Assembly (NCBI GenBank): GCA_017311315.1
Contig: CM029664.1
Span: forward strand, 26,900,554-26,964,553
Source: Dendrocalamus latiflorus
Taxonomy: Eukaryota > Streptophyta > Magnoliopsida > Poales > Poaceae
DNA: 64,000 nucleotides
Direction: 5' to 3'
Below are positions 10,522 through 21,100 of this stretch, piece after piece. Each line of letters starts with the position of its first letter. Position 1 is the stretch's first letter. The translations under genes were made by a program, and so were the position numbers. The notes under the pieces are model-generated. The model made no database searches and had not been told where the DNA came from. It saw only the letters and a list, made by a program, of their open reading frames with translations.

Positions 10522-13457
10522 TATAACGCCTCTATTTCTAAAGGCGTTGGTGATCCCCGTAACTACTAAGGATTATTTAGTTGCGGAGTACTGTACATGA
10601 GTGAGCATCATAACAACACATGCTTACAACAAAAGAGCCAAACTTTATTACAGAAATATGGTTTAACAACTAAACTTTAACTCAGCGAGCATGCAAGCCT
10701 AAGGTTATCTTTACAAAAGAAGGATCCACATGCAAACTTGAGTACGGCTAAGACCTAGAACCAATCGTCTTCAACATAGTAGAGTTCATCTAGAACTTCA
10801 TCAACACTTGTTCATCATAGTCCCATTGATAATCTGTTTGTTGTTTAGTAAGTAATGAGTACAACCGTATCTAGCAAGTCACAAGGGTAAATCCTAACTT
10901 ATCTACTTGCAAGGATATTCAATGGATGGGAATATATTGGTTTTTATTAATGAGTGTGGATGCAATTTTATTTGTAAACATTTTAAAACAAGAAAGCACA
11001 AAACAAAAACTTCGTAAGGGGGTTTTCAATATGTTATTACTTAGCTTGGTCAGATTAAAATATAAAGAAATATATTTATGCCTTGCTGTTGGAATCACCC
11101 AATAAACACAGCTCCATTAACAGGGAGCACAGCGTATTCGGATACCATTTATTTCACTCCGCAGAGTTGCCCAGCTTTACCCACAAGATTTCTTAAACCT
11201 CATGACTGAGTTAAGAAAATTAGGTCGTTTCACTGCTTATCTTTTTATATAGCATCTACCCGATAGGTTCTTACCACACAACCTCGTGTATCCGTTGGGC
11301 AACATGGAACACTTCTGCTCAATTTGTATGGACCTACCGTTGTTAAGTATGGTTTTACCATTTCCATATCACACCCCTTCTATAGATATTGAATCGAGTT
11401 GAGCAACTACCAAACTAGGGTTCACTTGAGGCTGCCATCCTCGATGGCACTGTCACTCTTCTGCATAAGCCTCCATCCTAGGGTAAGGTCGTGGACTCCA
11501 ACTATCTAGTGGCTTTCCACAAGACTCACTTACCCTAGAACTATTTTAAATAATTCTACTGGCCAAATGTCAAGTCACTTAGTAGTGCAAAATTTTGAGT
11601 GAGCTAATCTACAATTATTTATTCAATAATTAAATATTACTAAGGTTGTCAAGGTGAATATGGCCTCAAATTAAACAAAGCATTTTTCAGTGGTATGACA
11701 TAACTAATTAACAACTCATTTCAAATATTTATTTTAATCAAATAACATTTCACAAATAACATTAATGCAAACACTATAATTAAATAATTTAAATTTTATG
11801 GGATCCAATATTATCAAAAACTTGTAACTTGCCTTGCTGTTCGACAAACTCAGCCATCTCATATACTTCGATGCTTGGCTTCGATCCATGCACGGTCGCC
11901 TCAGAGAACTTGGGTGCTAACACAAACACATAAAATAACATAAGGTACATGCTTGAAACTAATCAAACTAGGAAAATAAATAAAATAAAAATGAGTAAAA
12001 TGCAATAAAACCCAAATAGAGTTGGTTTGGATTTTATTGGAGCTGAAATTGATGAAATGGAGGTCAAAAATGGGTTCGTGGTGTCGAAACAGTCAAAATA
12101 GGGTATTTTTGATATTTTGGGCTCGGGTGAATAATAGTCGCTACAGTAACGGGCTGGCCCAAGTGAACAGTGTACGCGCGGTAATTATTTCAAATAAAAC
12201 AGCTAGGTGGGCCGGCCATATCAGCCCAATTACGCGTGGCATTCTGGCCTAGTTACTTGCACGTGTTCGGCCAGGTTCGATCGGCTAGTAGTGCACGAAT
12301 GGCCACGATGCAGCTACGTCGCCTCCAAGGGGTTGCCATCTACCTCCAGCCATTCTTGGTGGTGGAAAATAGAGGTGTAGGCACCACCGCTTAACAATGC
12401 CGGTGACGACCTCCGACGGTTGTGGAGGGTATGGGCAGGTAGAGCTCGGAATGGTTGTTCCATTTTTGGACTTAAGGAGGCGAGAGCATGGGTGGTGACG
12501 GCCGACAGGAGGAGAAAAGGTGGCAGCTTCCATGGTGGCATTGGGGTTTTTCAGTGATCTTCTAACTAAATGAGGAGCATTTTGGCCATCTATGGTGGAT
12601 GCGTTTTACGGTGGTGGAGGTGATTTGGGTTGGGGATTGCTTAGTTGAGCTATCCACGAGAGGGGTACCTCGGCTAACGGTGGCTTCTGTCGGTGGAGCT
12701 CTACGGAAAGCTCACATGGAATTGAGTTCGGCTTTATGATTGTGGTGTCTCGTGGATGCTGTGGCTGTAAACAATTGAAAGATGGTGGTCGGAAGCGGGA
12801 GATTGAGTAAGCGGCTTACCGAGCTCAGGGGAGAATGACGGTGGAGCTACGGTGATAGAGAGCTCGATTGGTTTGTTTTGGTGTGAAATTGGGAGTGAAT
12901 TGAAGCTCTCTGCGATGGTGATTAGGTTCTAAGGGGGACGGAAGGCAGTGGGAGCAGCGAGGCGGTTGGCATAGTGAGCGAGCATGGAGGAGAGAGAGAG
13001 AGAGAGGGCGAGGCGGCACTGGCAACTCTGCAGCAGTTGACGGATTATGACAGTAGCTGGTACAGCGGTTTGCATGTGTTGGGTAGGGGAGGCCAAGCTG
13101 AGGTGGGAGAGGCGTTCGATCAAATGGTGTGTGAAGTGAGGGATGGTGGGGATGAAGCTGGCAGTGGGACAAGGGATTAACTGGTGGGGTCACGATGCTA
13201 GCTCGCGGCAGGACAGGTGTGAATGGCTAGGGCGAGCTCAGCTGCAATTCACGATGAGGGCGAGCAGCCATGTGGAGGGGAGGAACAGAGAGGCGGCGGG
13301 AAAGTGGCTTCTCAGGGGGCGCTGGCGGGTGCGAAAGGTGGAAAGCAATAAGAGGAAGGCACAATCTCAAGGAGGGTTGCCAAATTTGGGAAGAAATTAG
13401 GAATTCAATGAAAGATCCAAAAAGAGCTCAAAATTTTTGAATTTTGGGGTTGTTTCA
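10522..13457 (-). mobile_element. Solo LTR of a gypsy-type retrotransposon, reverse orientation (LTR B)
   Basis: Read on the minus strand this begins TGAAACAACCCCAAAATTC and ends GGCGTTATA, one base off the canonical TTACA end. It is bracketed by a perfect 5-bp duplication, GACTC, at 10517-10521 and 13458-13462. Blocks inside match LTR A in inverted order: the segment near 11090-11180 (CAGCTCCATTAACAGG, GTATTCGGATACC) is the reverse complement of a segment near 2930-2990. No internal retroviral-type region is adjacent, so it is solo. The GC-rich ORFs near 12285-13400 are part of the LTR, not genes. Confidence 0.85.
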
Positions 13458-13578
13458 GACTCAGTCTAAAACTCTTAATTTTATTTGTGTGTGATGGACT
13501 TGGCGAGAGGTATCAACTCAAGGGCTCATTTCATGGAAATTATTGAAGTTGCATCGGGTTCATTCTAATATTCAGAGT

Positions 13579-13725
13579 GTTGGGGTAGAGTGGCTCTCAC
13601 CTTAGCTCAATCAGCCCACTGCACCAAAGGCCCATCATATGTGTAATTATGTGACAAGCCCAAAATAGCTATGCTAGGAAAAAGACATATTTGCCCTTAC
13701 TATTATAGACTCCAAAGGGGCAGCT
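13579..13725 (+). repeat. Dispersed repeat fragment, second copy at 44266-44402
   Basis: The stretch from about GGGTAGAGTGGCTCTCACC to about CTATTATAGACTCC is closely similar to 44266-44402, which lies inside the first intron of the Pong-like element. It begins with TGTTGGGG and looks like the first part of an LTR, but I found no matching far end or target duplication here. The rest of 13463-14084 holds no recognised gene. Confidence 0.5.
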
Positions 13726-14271
13726 GTGTAAACAACCCCTCATGACTATAAATTTAACCTATAGGGTGCCACAAGAGGGGATCTCATTTTTGTTAAAAGA
13801 GTCTAGGCTCCATCTATGTTGCCCCCTAATGTGTCTCAGGCTCCGGGTAGCCCCTCTGCTGTCTTCCCTTAGTTCATCTGCTGTTTGGCACATAACCACA
13901 ACCACACCAATCTACTGTTGATTGCTACCTGCTACGGTCTATATCGAAGGCTATTTGCTGCTAGTGGTTCTTTTCGGTAGATCCAATACTACGGCGACCA
14001 ACTAGTATATTGCTCCACATCCGAATCATGGAAAGCTGCTATTGTTGTTATGCTGTGAAAGATGATACCAACTCGTGTATAAATTAGGAATGTTTAGTAG
14101 TGTAGATTTGCTCCTTAGTGCGAGATTTTCTAAGATTAGAGGTCATATGGAGCTAAAGTTGTATTTGTAAGTGATCTTTTTAGATATTTTCTCTCTCTTT
14201 TGAGCCCTTTTGGTCTAGAGTAGTTTGTTTTTCTTTCGGACGATGATGTCGTAGCACTTTGTGTCGCCAAC

Positions 14272-15239
14272 GAGAAAATTGATCATTTGCCATTTTGAAG
14301 AGTGGGCTTCGCAAAATTGCCACTTTCAAAGTTGGCTTCGTAAAAATGCCATGCAGTACATTTACCTCTTGATTACCATGCCATTTAAGCTATTCAACTC
14401 ATTTAATATTTTTTTTCTAATTTCAGGGGCTAAAAAAGACCTTTCTACCCTTCTAAGTTTTGCATTGCATGATCAATTTTCCCCGAGCGGCGGCCTCCCC
14501 GCCTGCCGGCCTCCCCGGCAGTTTCTAGATGGGAACAGTTTACCAGCGCAGTGGAGCCCTTTTCAGCAGTTGGACCCTTCGCTTCAACAAGATCATAGTA
14601 CTTCAGGCCATCAGCTGCTCCCAACAGTTCTCAGATCAGATTACACAAATGGGAGTTTAATTAATCAATACAGTGAAGATTCAGGATTCAGGAAGGCTTT
14701 AGTTTTGCACACATGCAAAATAGAACAAACTGGATTTGCGTTCTATAAATCCCATGGGTATCCCAAGTTCTTTTGAAGCGCGAATTAGCCTCAATTCAGT
14801 CGCAAAGGAGCCAGCTTTAGGCAGAATCTGAGCATAAATGCAGAAACCAAGTAACAGCGCAGGGAAGCAGGCAGGCACACTGACGTACGTGCAGATACGT
14901 AGTCCTCGGGCGGTATGGTCCTGCGGCCCCTCCTTGCGGCGAGCGAAGGCGGCGGCGGCGAGACGGCTGTCAAGAAACCGGCCGAGAGGAGCTGCGCGGC
15001 TGCACTCCGCCGGGAGACAAGCAAGTGCAAAATTTGATCTCGCAGTGCAAAACTTAGCAAGGGTAGAAAGGTCTTTTTCAGCCCCTGAAATTAGAAAAAA
15101 AATATTAAATGAGTTAAATAGCTCAAATGGCATGGTAATCAAGACGTAAATGTACTACATGGCATTTTTGCGAAGCCAATTTTGAAAGTGGCAATTTTGC
15201 GAAGCCAACTCTTCAAAATGGCAAATGATCAATTTTCTC
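14272..15239. mobile_element. Pack-MULE (non-autonomous Mutator-like element carrying host exons)
   Basis: The ends are inverted repeats of about 210 bp (14272-14481 and 15030-15239), well over 90% identical by eye, beginning GAGAAAATTGATCATTTGCC. They are flanked by a perfect 9-bp duplication, GTCGCCAAC, at 14263-14271 and 15240-15248, the hallmark of Mutator-like transposition. The duplicated locus lacks the element at the matching site (about 32850), which confirms it as a clean insertion. There is no transposase. The internal 550 bp is unlike the ends, GC-rich in part, and holds two exons of an FKBP-type gene on the minus strand. Confidence 0.92.
14544..15025 (-). pseudogene. Captured fragment of an FKBP-type peptidyl-prolyl isomerase gene
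   Basis: Two exon-like pieces lie on the minus strand. Exon A (about 15025-14889) encodes an Ala/Pro-rich, transit-peptide-like tract followed by RRGRRTIPPEDYVSA. Exon B (14614-14544) encodes DGLKYYDLVEAKGPTAEK and the next few residues. They are separated by a 274-bp intron whose donor C/GTACGTCA and acceptor GGGAGCAG are both intact, and the two exons join in frame through a shared proline codon. GLKYYDLVExxGPxAxKG is the start of the FKBP fold in plastid-type FKBPs as I recall them. Most of the isomerase domain is missing, so the fragment cannot be an active enzyme. The source paralogue is uncertain. Confidence 0.72.
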
Positions 15240-15996
15240 GTCGCCAACAGCCACCACAGACCATCTACAATGCTGGTCATCTCCCTTTGGTCCGCTCATT
15301 TCGATTTTCGCTTTTGGTTTTTGATTTTTAGTTTACTATTCTTTAAATTCACTTTTTTTTCTGATTTTTTAGCTTTTTTAGGCTTTTTGTTTTTTTTCAT
15401 ATTTCTTTGTATTGTCCGTGATAGACTAATTTGTTTTTCTATTTTTATTTTTTTAAAAAAATTTAATTAGCTAAAAAAGCTATCAATAGCCATAATGCCT
15501 AATTATAGATGGCCAAATATATATTTTTACTTATTAACGTAGGATTTTTTTTATAATGCCTAATTAGTATAGGTGTAGCTATATATAGATGAAGATGTAA
15601 ATGTAGATGTAGATATTTTTCTCCTCTTTATCCTCTCCTGTGCAGAAACGATAAAATGGGAAACTAACATTCTGACAAATTCGTCATCTGACGAAGTAAT
15701 CTGTCGTCAATCGGAGTAGAGCACAAACAATTGACAAAATAATAGGCGTGTGTGTTATCAAGCCGGTAGCCCCGGTACACTGATCTTGTCTGGTAAGCCG
15801 GAGACTTTTCAGTGACTACATAATTACCAGCTGCTACAAGTCAGGGAAGCGACCGATCGGCTGACTGACACGGCACAAAACCTTCCACTCTGTTGATTTC
15901 TTCTTCCTGATAGAAACCTTGTGTTATTTAAAGAGCTCTCTGACTAGCGATTTCGACCCAGCCCATAATATTTTTCACCAAATTAGACCCGTCTTG

Positions 15997-16002
15997 TGTC
16001 TC
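15997..16002 (+). promoter_or_regulatory. Auxin response element core (TGTCTC), SAUR copy 1
   Basis: TGTCTC is the classical AuxRE core and is conserved at the same place in the other SAUR unit (33602-33607). In unit 1 the hAT element at 16009 inserted right beside it, moving it from about 120 bp to about 1.8 kb upstream of the TATA box. A role as an AuxRE is inferred from the motif and the SAUR context only. Confidence 0.4.
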
Positions 16003-16008
16003 CACAGG

Positions 16009-17688
16009 CAGGGGCGAAGCCAAGAGATTTAGTTAGACTTTAACCTATCCCCTCCCAGTGACAAGAGCCCTCAACCTGGCGTCCAACGAGCACAGCAGGG
16101 AGACCGGTGCGACGACGACCTTGAGGCAAGCTACAAAGAAAAATAAAAAATAAAAATACCTGGTCAAGTGATCAGCCCAACAAATTCAACTCACCGGTCC
16201 ACCAAGACACCAACTTCAACTCACAATCCCTACCAAATTAGCAATTGGAACTTAGAAACCACTGATTTCCACTCTAAAGAGGTGAGAGGGCTGACGGCGC
16301 ACAACGTAGGGGCGACCGGGCATCGAGTGAGCTGCGAGCAGAAGAGGGGACCGGGCCACCAGGAGAGCTAAATCTGGCGGCAAGGGTTGGGCCACCGCCC
16401 AAGGGAAGACTTATCCGGCGGCGGCGGGAGTCGGATCGGGGCGGGGGGGGGGGGGGGGGGAGCCGAGCCAGGGCGGCCGAAGGGAGCCGGACCAAGGGCG
16501 GGGGGGGGGGGGGGTGGGGGGTTGATGAGGATATCTGTATTACACATTCTTCATCCACTCCAAGTGTTCATGACAAAGCTAGTGATGAGACTCCAAAAGG
16601 TCCTATGACAAGAGCAAGAGCCAAGCTACTTCAACAACCGGTGTTTTTGTTTCTTAGAGAGTCTTCTATTATGTTAGATGAGAATAGCATACTACCTAAT
16701 GCAAATATGTTATGTGTTCTCAGATTGGAAGCAACAGAAGATCAAGTGGAGAAGGACCAAGGGGCCACGAGTCATGAGAAGAAGAGTCCATGCGGGCAAG
16801 GAGCTAATCAACGGAAGGCCAAGTGATCATATGTCTCATGGCGTGCACAAGATGTGGCCTGCGTGCCAAAGGGTGGCCGAGTCCAACTCAATCTCGGTCT
16901 TGTAATAGGATATGAGCTTAGCCCGAAAATAAAGAAAACAGATTGCTAAGTTTTAGGAATTGGAATTGGACATCTTGACCGAATAATGGATTGATTTGGC
17001 CAAGACTTTCCTTGCGTGAGTTCGGGGAGGCACTATAAAACCCCCTTGTATCCCCTTTGTTTTGGAGGGACCACGTTTAAGAAAAATCAATCTACTAAAG
17101 CTTTCGAGTTTAGCATTGCTGCCGAATATCCTAAGGGAATTAGGAGTATCTTTTTCAATCAAGATCGTTCAGCCTTTCCGTTGGGAATTGGGTGCACGAT
17201 AGATCTTCGCTTGGTGGTCGGCGAAATCAACACGAGTGTGTTTTGGCGGATTAAAGAGTGTTCGTCCCTTGCATTGGCATTGGAGGATCATTACGATTCA
17301 TCAAGACTCCCGTGAGTATTCATCCTACGTCGAGAAGATCGGGCGACCCCGTATCATCTTGGTATCAAAGCGCGGTTTACTCGGTAGGATCTTATCCCTT
17401 TAAATTTCAGTTTATTACTTTCTGTCCTAATTTTGATATGTTTTATACACATGTGGCTTATTGTTACTTTGCACTCATAGCAGAATAAATATATATTTTT
17501 AGCTATGCACTTTCTATTGTCGAGGTACCTACATAGTATTTCTCTGTTTTTCATTGTTTGTCTCTAATTGTGTAATTTCTATATAAATTTGAAATTCTAT
17601 AAGAGTAAAAGATTATATTTATATCAAATTAGTTTAGTTCTATAAATGATTCAGCCCACTCTTAATTTTATTCTTGACTTGGCCATTG
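16009..17688. mobile_element. Non-autonomous hAT element (hAT-1) inserted in the SAUR copy 1 promoter
   Basis: The left end reads CAGGGGCGAAGCCAAGA and the right end, reversed, reads CAATGGCCAAGTCAAGA, a degenerate inverted repeat. The flanks are TCCACAGG (16001-16008) and TCCACATG (17689-17696), an 8-bp target duplication with one mismatch, as expected for hAT. The sister locus is uninterrupted at the matching point (33607-33616). No transposase is present. The inside includes poly-G tracts at about 16441-16460 and 16500-16515, and a retrotransposon-derived segment at about 16540-17375. Confidence 0.82.
16540..17375 (+). pseudogene. Retrotransposon fragment (end of pol, LTR, primer-binding site) inside hAT-1
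   Basis: Translation near 16590-16640 gives KGPMTRARAKLLQQ, a sequence typical of the C-terminal tail of grass gypsy polyproteins. Next comes LTR-like sequence containing CACTATAAAACCCCC near 17029-17043, then TGGTATCAAAGC at 17360-17371, close to the initiator-tRNA-Met primer-binding site (TGGTATCAGAGC). The order coding end, LTR, primer-binding site is what a one-LTR circle or a tandem-element junction would give. No full ORF remains. Confidence 0.5.
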
Positions 17689-17792
17689 TCCACATGTCGA
17701 CATCACCATTCCTTCTCAAACACCTCAGCTGCAGCTGCATGAAGCTTCTTCCCATCTCCTTCTCTGTCCCCTCAGTTTGATCTCTCACGTAC

Positions 17793-17799
17793 TATATAA
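17793..17799 (+). promoter_or_regulatory. TATA box of SAUR copy 1
   Basis: TATATAA lies in a context conserved with copy 2 (CTCACGTACTAT before it, GCAGCCGATGCATTACAAT after). In copy 1 it is now about 1.58 kb from the start codon because hAT-2 inserted into the leader. Confidence 0.6.
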
Positions 17800-17926
17800 G
17801 CAGCCGATGCATTACAATACTCACACATCGTCTCTCTAGCTCCATCGTCCATCAGATTATACACACGCCTGTCAGTTCCTTCTTGAACTAGCTAGCGCAA
17901 ACCGCATATATACACTGATACACAGG

Positions 17927-19346
17927 CAGGGGCGGAACTGGGCCCGGGCTGGGTGGGCTATAGCCCGAGGCCCAGTAATACTACTAACTATATCCCTAGA
18001 AACCCTAACCCTCTAATCCCCAACCCCCAGCTCCAAATCCCAGATCGGCGATCCAATCGCGCGCGGCGCCCCCCACCGCCGCCCTCGCCTGTGCGCGCCT
18101 CCATCACCGGCCGTCGCCTCGCCTGCGCGCGCCTCCATCACCGGCCGTCGCCTCGCCTGCCTCCACCGCCGGCCGCCGTCCTCACCTCGCCTGCGCCGGC
18201 CGCCGTCCTCACCTCGCCTGCGCCGGCCGCCGCCCTCACCTCACCTGCACTGGTCACCGCCCTCGCTCCTCGCTCCCGACACAGAGCGGTGACCCCGCGG
18301 ACCGCGGTGGTGCGGTCCACCCTCCGCCGGCCGCCGTGGAACTGCTCCTCCTCGACTCCGCCGCTTCGAGCTTCGGGTGGATCCGTGGGTGTGCCCTCCG
18401 CGGCTTCGCCCTTGCCGACTTGCCGTCTCGCCCTTGCCGACTTGCCGTCTCGCTCTCGCCGAGCCGCCGCTCGCCAGGGCCCAGGTGGCCGGGTGGGTGC
18501 CGACGTGCCGTCTCGCCTCTCGCATGCTTGAGCCCGCTGAGCCACTACATTCTGTATGGTTTCAGCAGCAGCAAACGCCATATGATGGCAGCAGTTCAGA
18601 CGCGATGCAGAATTCAGAAGACAGCGGCAACGGCAAGAAACTGGACGTGCTACAATGGCCACAGAAATCCATCCATAACAGCATTCAACTTGTTTGATGA
18701 ACTGCTATATGCCTATATCAACCATAGTTTTGTGCCTTGTAAGCTGAAGCTCTAATATTCTACATTCTGAAGTATCATGACCTATGCAATCTCTCTTCAT
18801 GCGTAATGGAAATTGCTTAATGCCAAATAATTTTTTCTTTGTTAATTTTTCTGATTTCAGTGGCTTCATTAGTTTCCACTTTTGGGCCAGATTGGAGAAC
18901 CACAACAGGACTGCTGATTTCTTCATTATGCAGGTCTGTGTCCTTCCAATTTATTCATACCTTTTAAGTCGTTGAGGAGAACTTCAGGTGTACTACTCTT
19001 AAATCTCAGACTACATGAAGGTAATATATATGAAACTGAAACGCAGACTTCAATTTGATTTAACTCTGATGCTTATTAGGAAATATGTACTAAACACTTA
19101 AGAAGGCACACAAAGTTGTTTATGATGTAATATGTACCAATTTTCATATACTTTCTTTATTGTGATTTGTGTTGAAAACTTTAACTCCTCAAGTATTGAG
19201 CATTAAGCAAAATTTTTATATCAATGATGCATTTGTTACGTATTTTTTGTTATATCATAATATAGTTCTAGACTTATATGATATGTTAGATCGTTATTTA
19301 GTTGAAATTTAGCCCGGGACGTGTTTCAATCCTGGATCCGCCACTG
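17927..19346. mobile_element. Non-autonomous hAT element (hAT-2) in the SAUR copy 1 leader
   Basis: The ends are CAGGGGCGGAACTGGG and, reversed, CAGTGGCGGATCCAGG. They are bracketed by a perfect 8-bp duplication, TACACAGG, at 17919-17926 and 19347-19354. The uninterrupted site is at about 33840-33850 in unit 2. The interior has a GC-rich, tandemly repeated block (about 18060-18260, units such as CGGCCGTCGCCTCGCCTG) and exon-like pieces near 18550-18700 and 18860-18930 bordered by splice-like TTTCAG sites. These may be captured host sequence of unknown identity. There is no transposase. It separates the TATA box from the coding region of SAUR copy 1. Confidence 0.9.
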
Positions 19347-19374
19347 TACACAGGCAGCTCATATAGCACTAACG

Positions 19375-19713
19375 ATGGCCATTTGGAGGAAGAAGGAGAG
19401 CGCCACCGCCGCAGCCGACCCGGCCTGCTATGTCCGTTCCGTCGGCAAAAGAGGTGGAAGGATCCCGAAAGGCTACGTTCCGATGGTGCTGGTCGGCGAT
19501 GAGGAAGATGGCGAGGAGAGGGTCCTAGTGCACGTCGAAATGCTCAAGGAGCCACGCGTTCTGGCGCTGCTGGAGATGCCCGCGCGGCTGTTTGGGTACG
19601 GCCAGCGTGGTGTTTGGGTACGGCCAGCGTGGTGTCCTGAGGATCCCCTGCGGCGTGCAGCGGTTCGAGCAGATGGTCCGCGGTCGTCGGGAGATGCGTG
19701 CACAGCACACTAG
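19375..19713 (+). pseudogene. SAUR-like auxin-responsive gene, copy 1, frameshifted
   Basis: The first 75 or so residues match copy 2 (33868) almost exactly and contain the SAUR core: YVRSVGKRGGRIPKGYVPMV, the acidic GDEEDGEER loop and LVHVEMLKEPRVLALLEM. At 19591-19612 a 22-bp segment is repeated in tandem at 19613-19634. Because 22 is not a multiple of three, the frame shifts after GYGQRGV. The normal ending with RIPCGVQRFEQMV is replaced by an unrelated Arg/Pro-rich tail ending at 19713. hAT-1 and hAT-2 also disrupt the promoter and leader. A shortened protein could still be made, but a pseudogene is more likely. Confidence 0.88.
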
Positions 19714-20703
19714 CTAGGGAGACCGTGTTCATCGTTAATTTGGTCGGGTACTTGTTGCATTGGATCTCTTGTTTGTTACTGACTCATTCTGTTTGTTGTA
19801 TATACTAATTCTTTTCGATCTCCACATCTTGTTTAGTAAGAGGAAAGTAGTAGACATACAGTGCTGCAAACTGTGAAATTGTATTATTGCTTACAGTTTT
19901 ACTAATTTTTATTCGACCAAAATTTTCTTATCTCCCAGTCACATAAAATTACAGTGCTAAGTAACGTGCAATTTTAGCACAATGTTACTGCAATTTTTAG
20001 TTATACTGATTAATGTGGTGAAAGATCATTTACTCCATGGATTTCTTGCCAATTCTCTGTGTATGTGTTCTTTTGCCTTCCGGCCAGTTTCAAGGAGATG
20101 GAACCCAGCTTGCTAGCCGACCAATGGTAGTTTAGATAAACGGGCATAATCTTGTGTTTTAAGATGGAAAGCGGATTTTATTACTTAAGCGCACGCTAGC
20201 TTGCGATATCGCTGAGCACCTTGTTAGAAATAATAAAAGTTCCGTACTTGATGCCTGATTTGATGTATCTATCTATGTGACGAGCTGTGCCATTTTGGAA
20301 TGTTGGACTCCACCCACATGGTCATTCACTCATTTGATGTTTTTACGAATGCGTTTGGCGTCGACCAAACACGTTGGTCTGCGCACCATACCTCGTCATC
20401 ATGTGATCCTTTTTGTTACTCGAGGAACAAATACAGGGAAGACGGATACATAATGCAATGCCATATATAATAATTAAGGAAAAACAGAGATTCACGTTTT
20501 ATACAAAAATAGTGCTAAAAGGAATCTAGACCGGATTTCAAAGCATTCATTGAGCATAGCATTGCTCAAAGATGTCCTACAATTGTGTACATTAAAAGAG
20601 TACTGTAATCATTTCACCATGTTTTGATTTCTAGCGAAAATTCTACCGGTTATGGCTGCTGCTAGACCTAAGCAAAACCGGTCAGTATGCCCGAGCACTC
20701 TTA

Positions 20704-20952
20704 GGGTTTATTCTTTGCGGCTTCTAAAAGCAACTTTTAGTTTTTACTATAGTATCTAACTTTCAAACGAAGTATTTTCTTAAGATGAGGTCTACAAGTT
20801 AATTGTGGGACACGTTAATAACCCAATATTTGTACCAGCTAAAATCGCAAGCGAGTATCTCTCTCCATAATCTTATCGCGAACAGGCCAAAATTCAAAAA
20901 TTTCAGCTAAAAGTTATAAGCCACAGCCGTCAGCCAAAAAAAGAGTAGGCCC
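20704..20952. mobile_element. Tourist-like MITE
   Basis: The element starts GGGTTTATTCTTTGCGGCTT and its reversed right end reads GGGCCTACTC then TTTTTTTGGCTGACGGCTG. It is flanked by TTA at 20701-20703 and 20953-20955. Unit 2 lacks it at the matching site (about 36526). A relative sits at 34277-34501. It has no coding capacity. Confidence 0.75.
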
Positions 20953-21100
20953 TTAAGTTGAATCTCACAATGAGTTAGGCCCTGAAGCTCAGCCAGGTCT
21001 ATGTTGATATCGGCTTGACAGGGCTATTGGGATGTCCTAGGCTGGGCTAGGTGGTCTAAAGTCAATTGAGCCTGATAGTGGTCCAACCCAAACCCAACCC

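Larger units (their letters stand above)
14085..21100 (+). repeat. Segmental duplication unit 1 (SAUR locus, disrupted copy)
   Basis: After removing inserted elements, this unit aligns by eye in the same orientation and order with 32110-36668. Anchors are 14092-14240 with 32118-32270, 15470-16008 with 33110-33615, 17697-17920 with 33613-33845, the SAUR coding region, and 20500-21100 with 36290-36668. Unit 1 gained a Pack-MULE, two hAT elements and a MITE. The alignment stops at the point where LTR C begins (21101). Confidence 0.85.

Noticed and set aside
12285..13400. ORFs in the GC-rich part of LTR B
   Set aside because: Low-complexity, both strands open, inside a bounded solo LTR.
18138..18755. 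Long ORFs on both strands near 18.1-18.7 kb
   Set aside because: They arise from GC-rich tandem repeats in hAT-2. At most a captured exon fragment, not a gene of their own.
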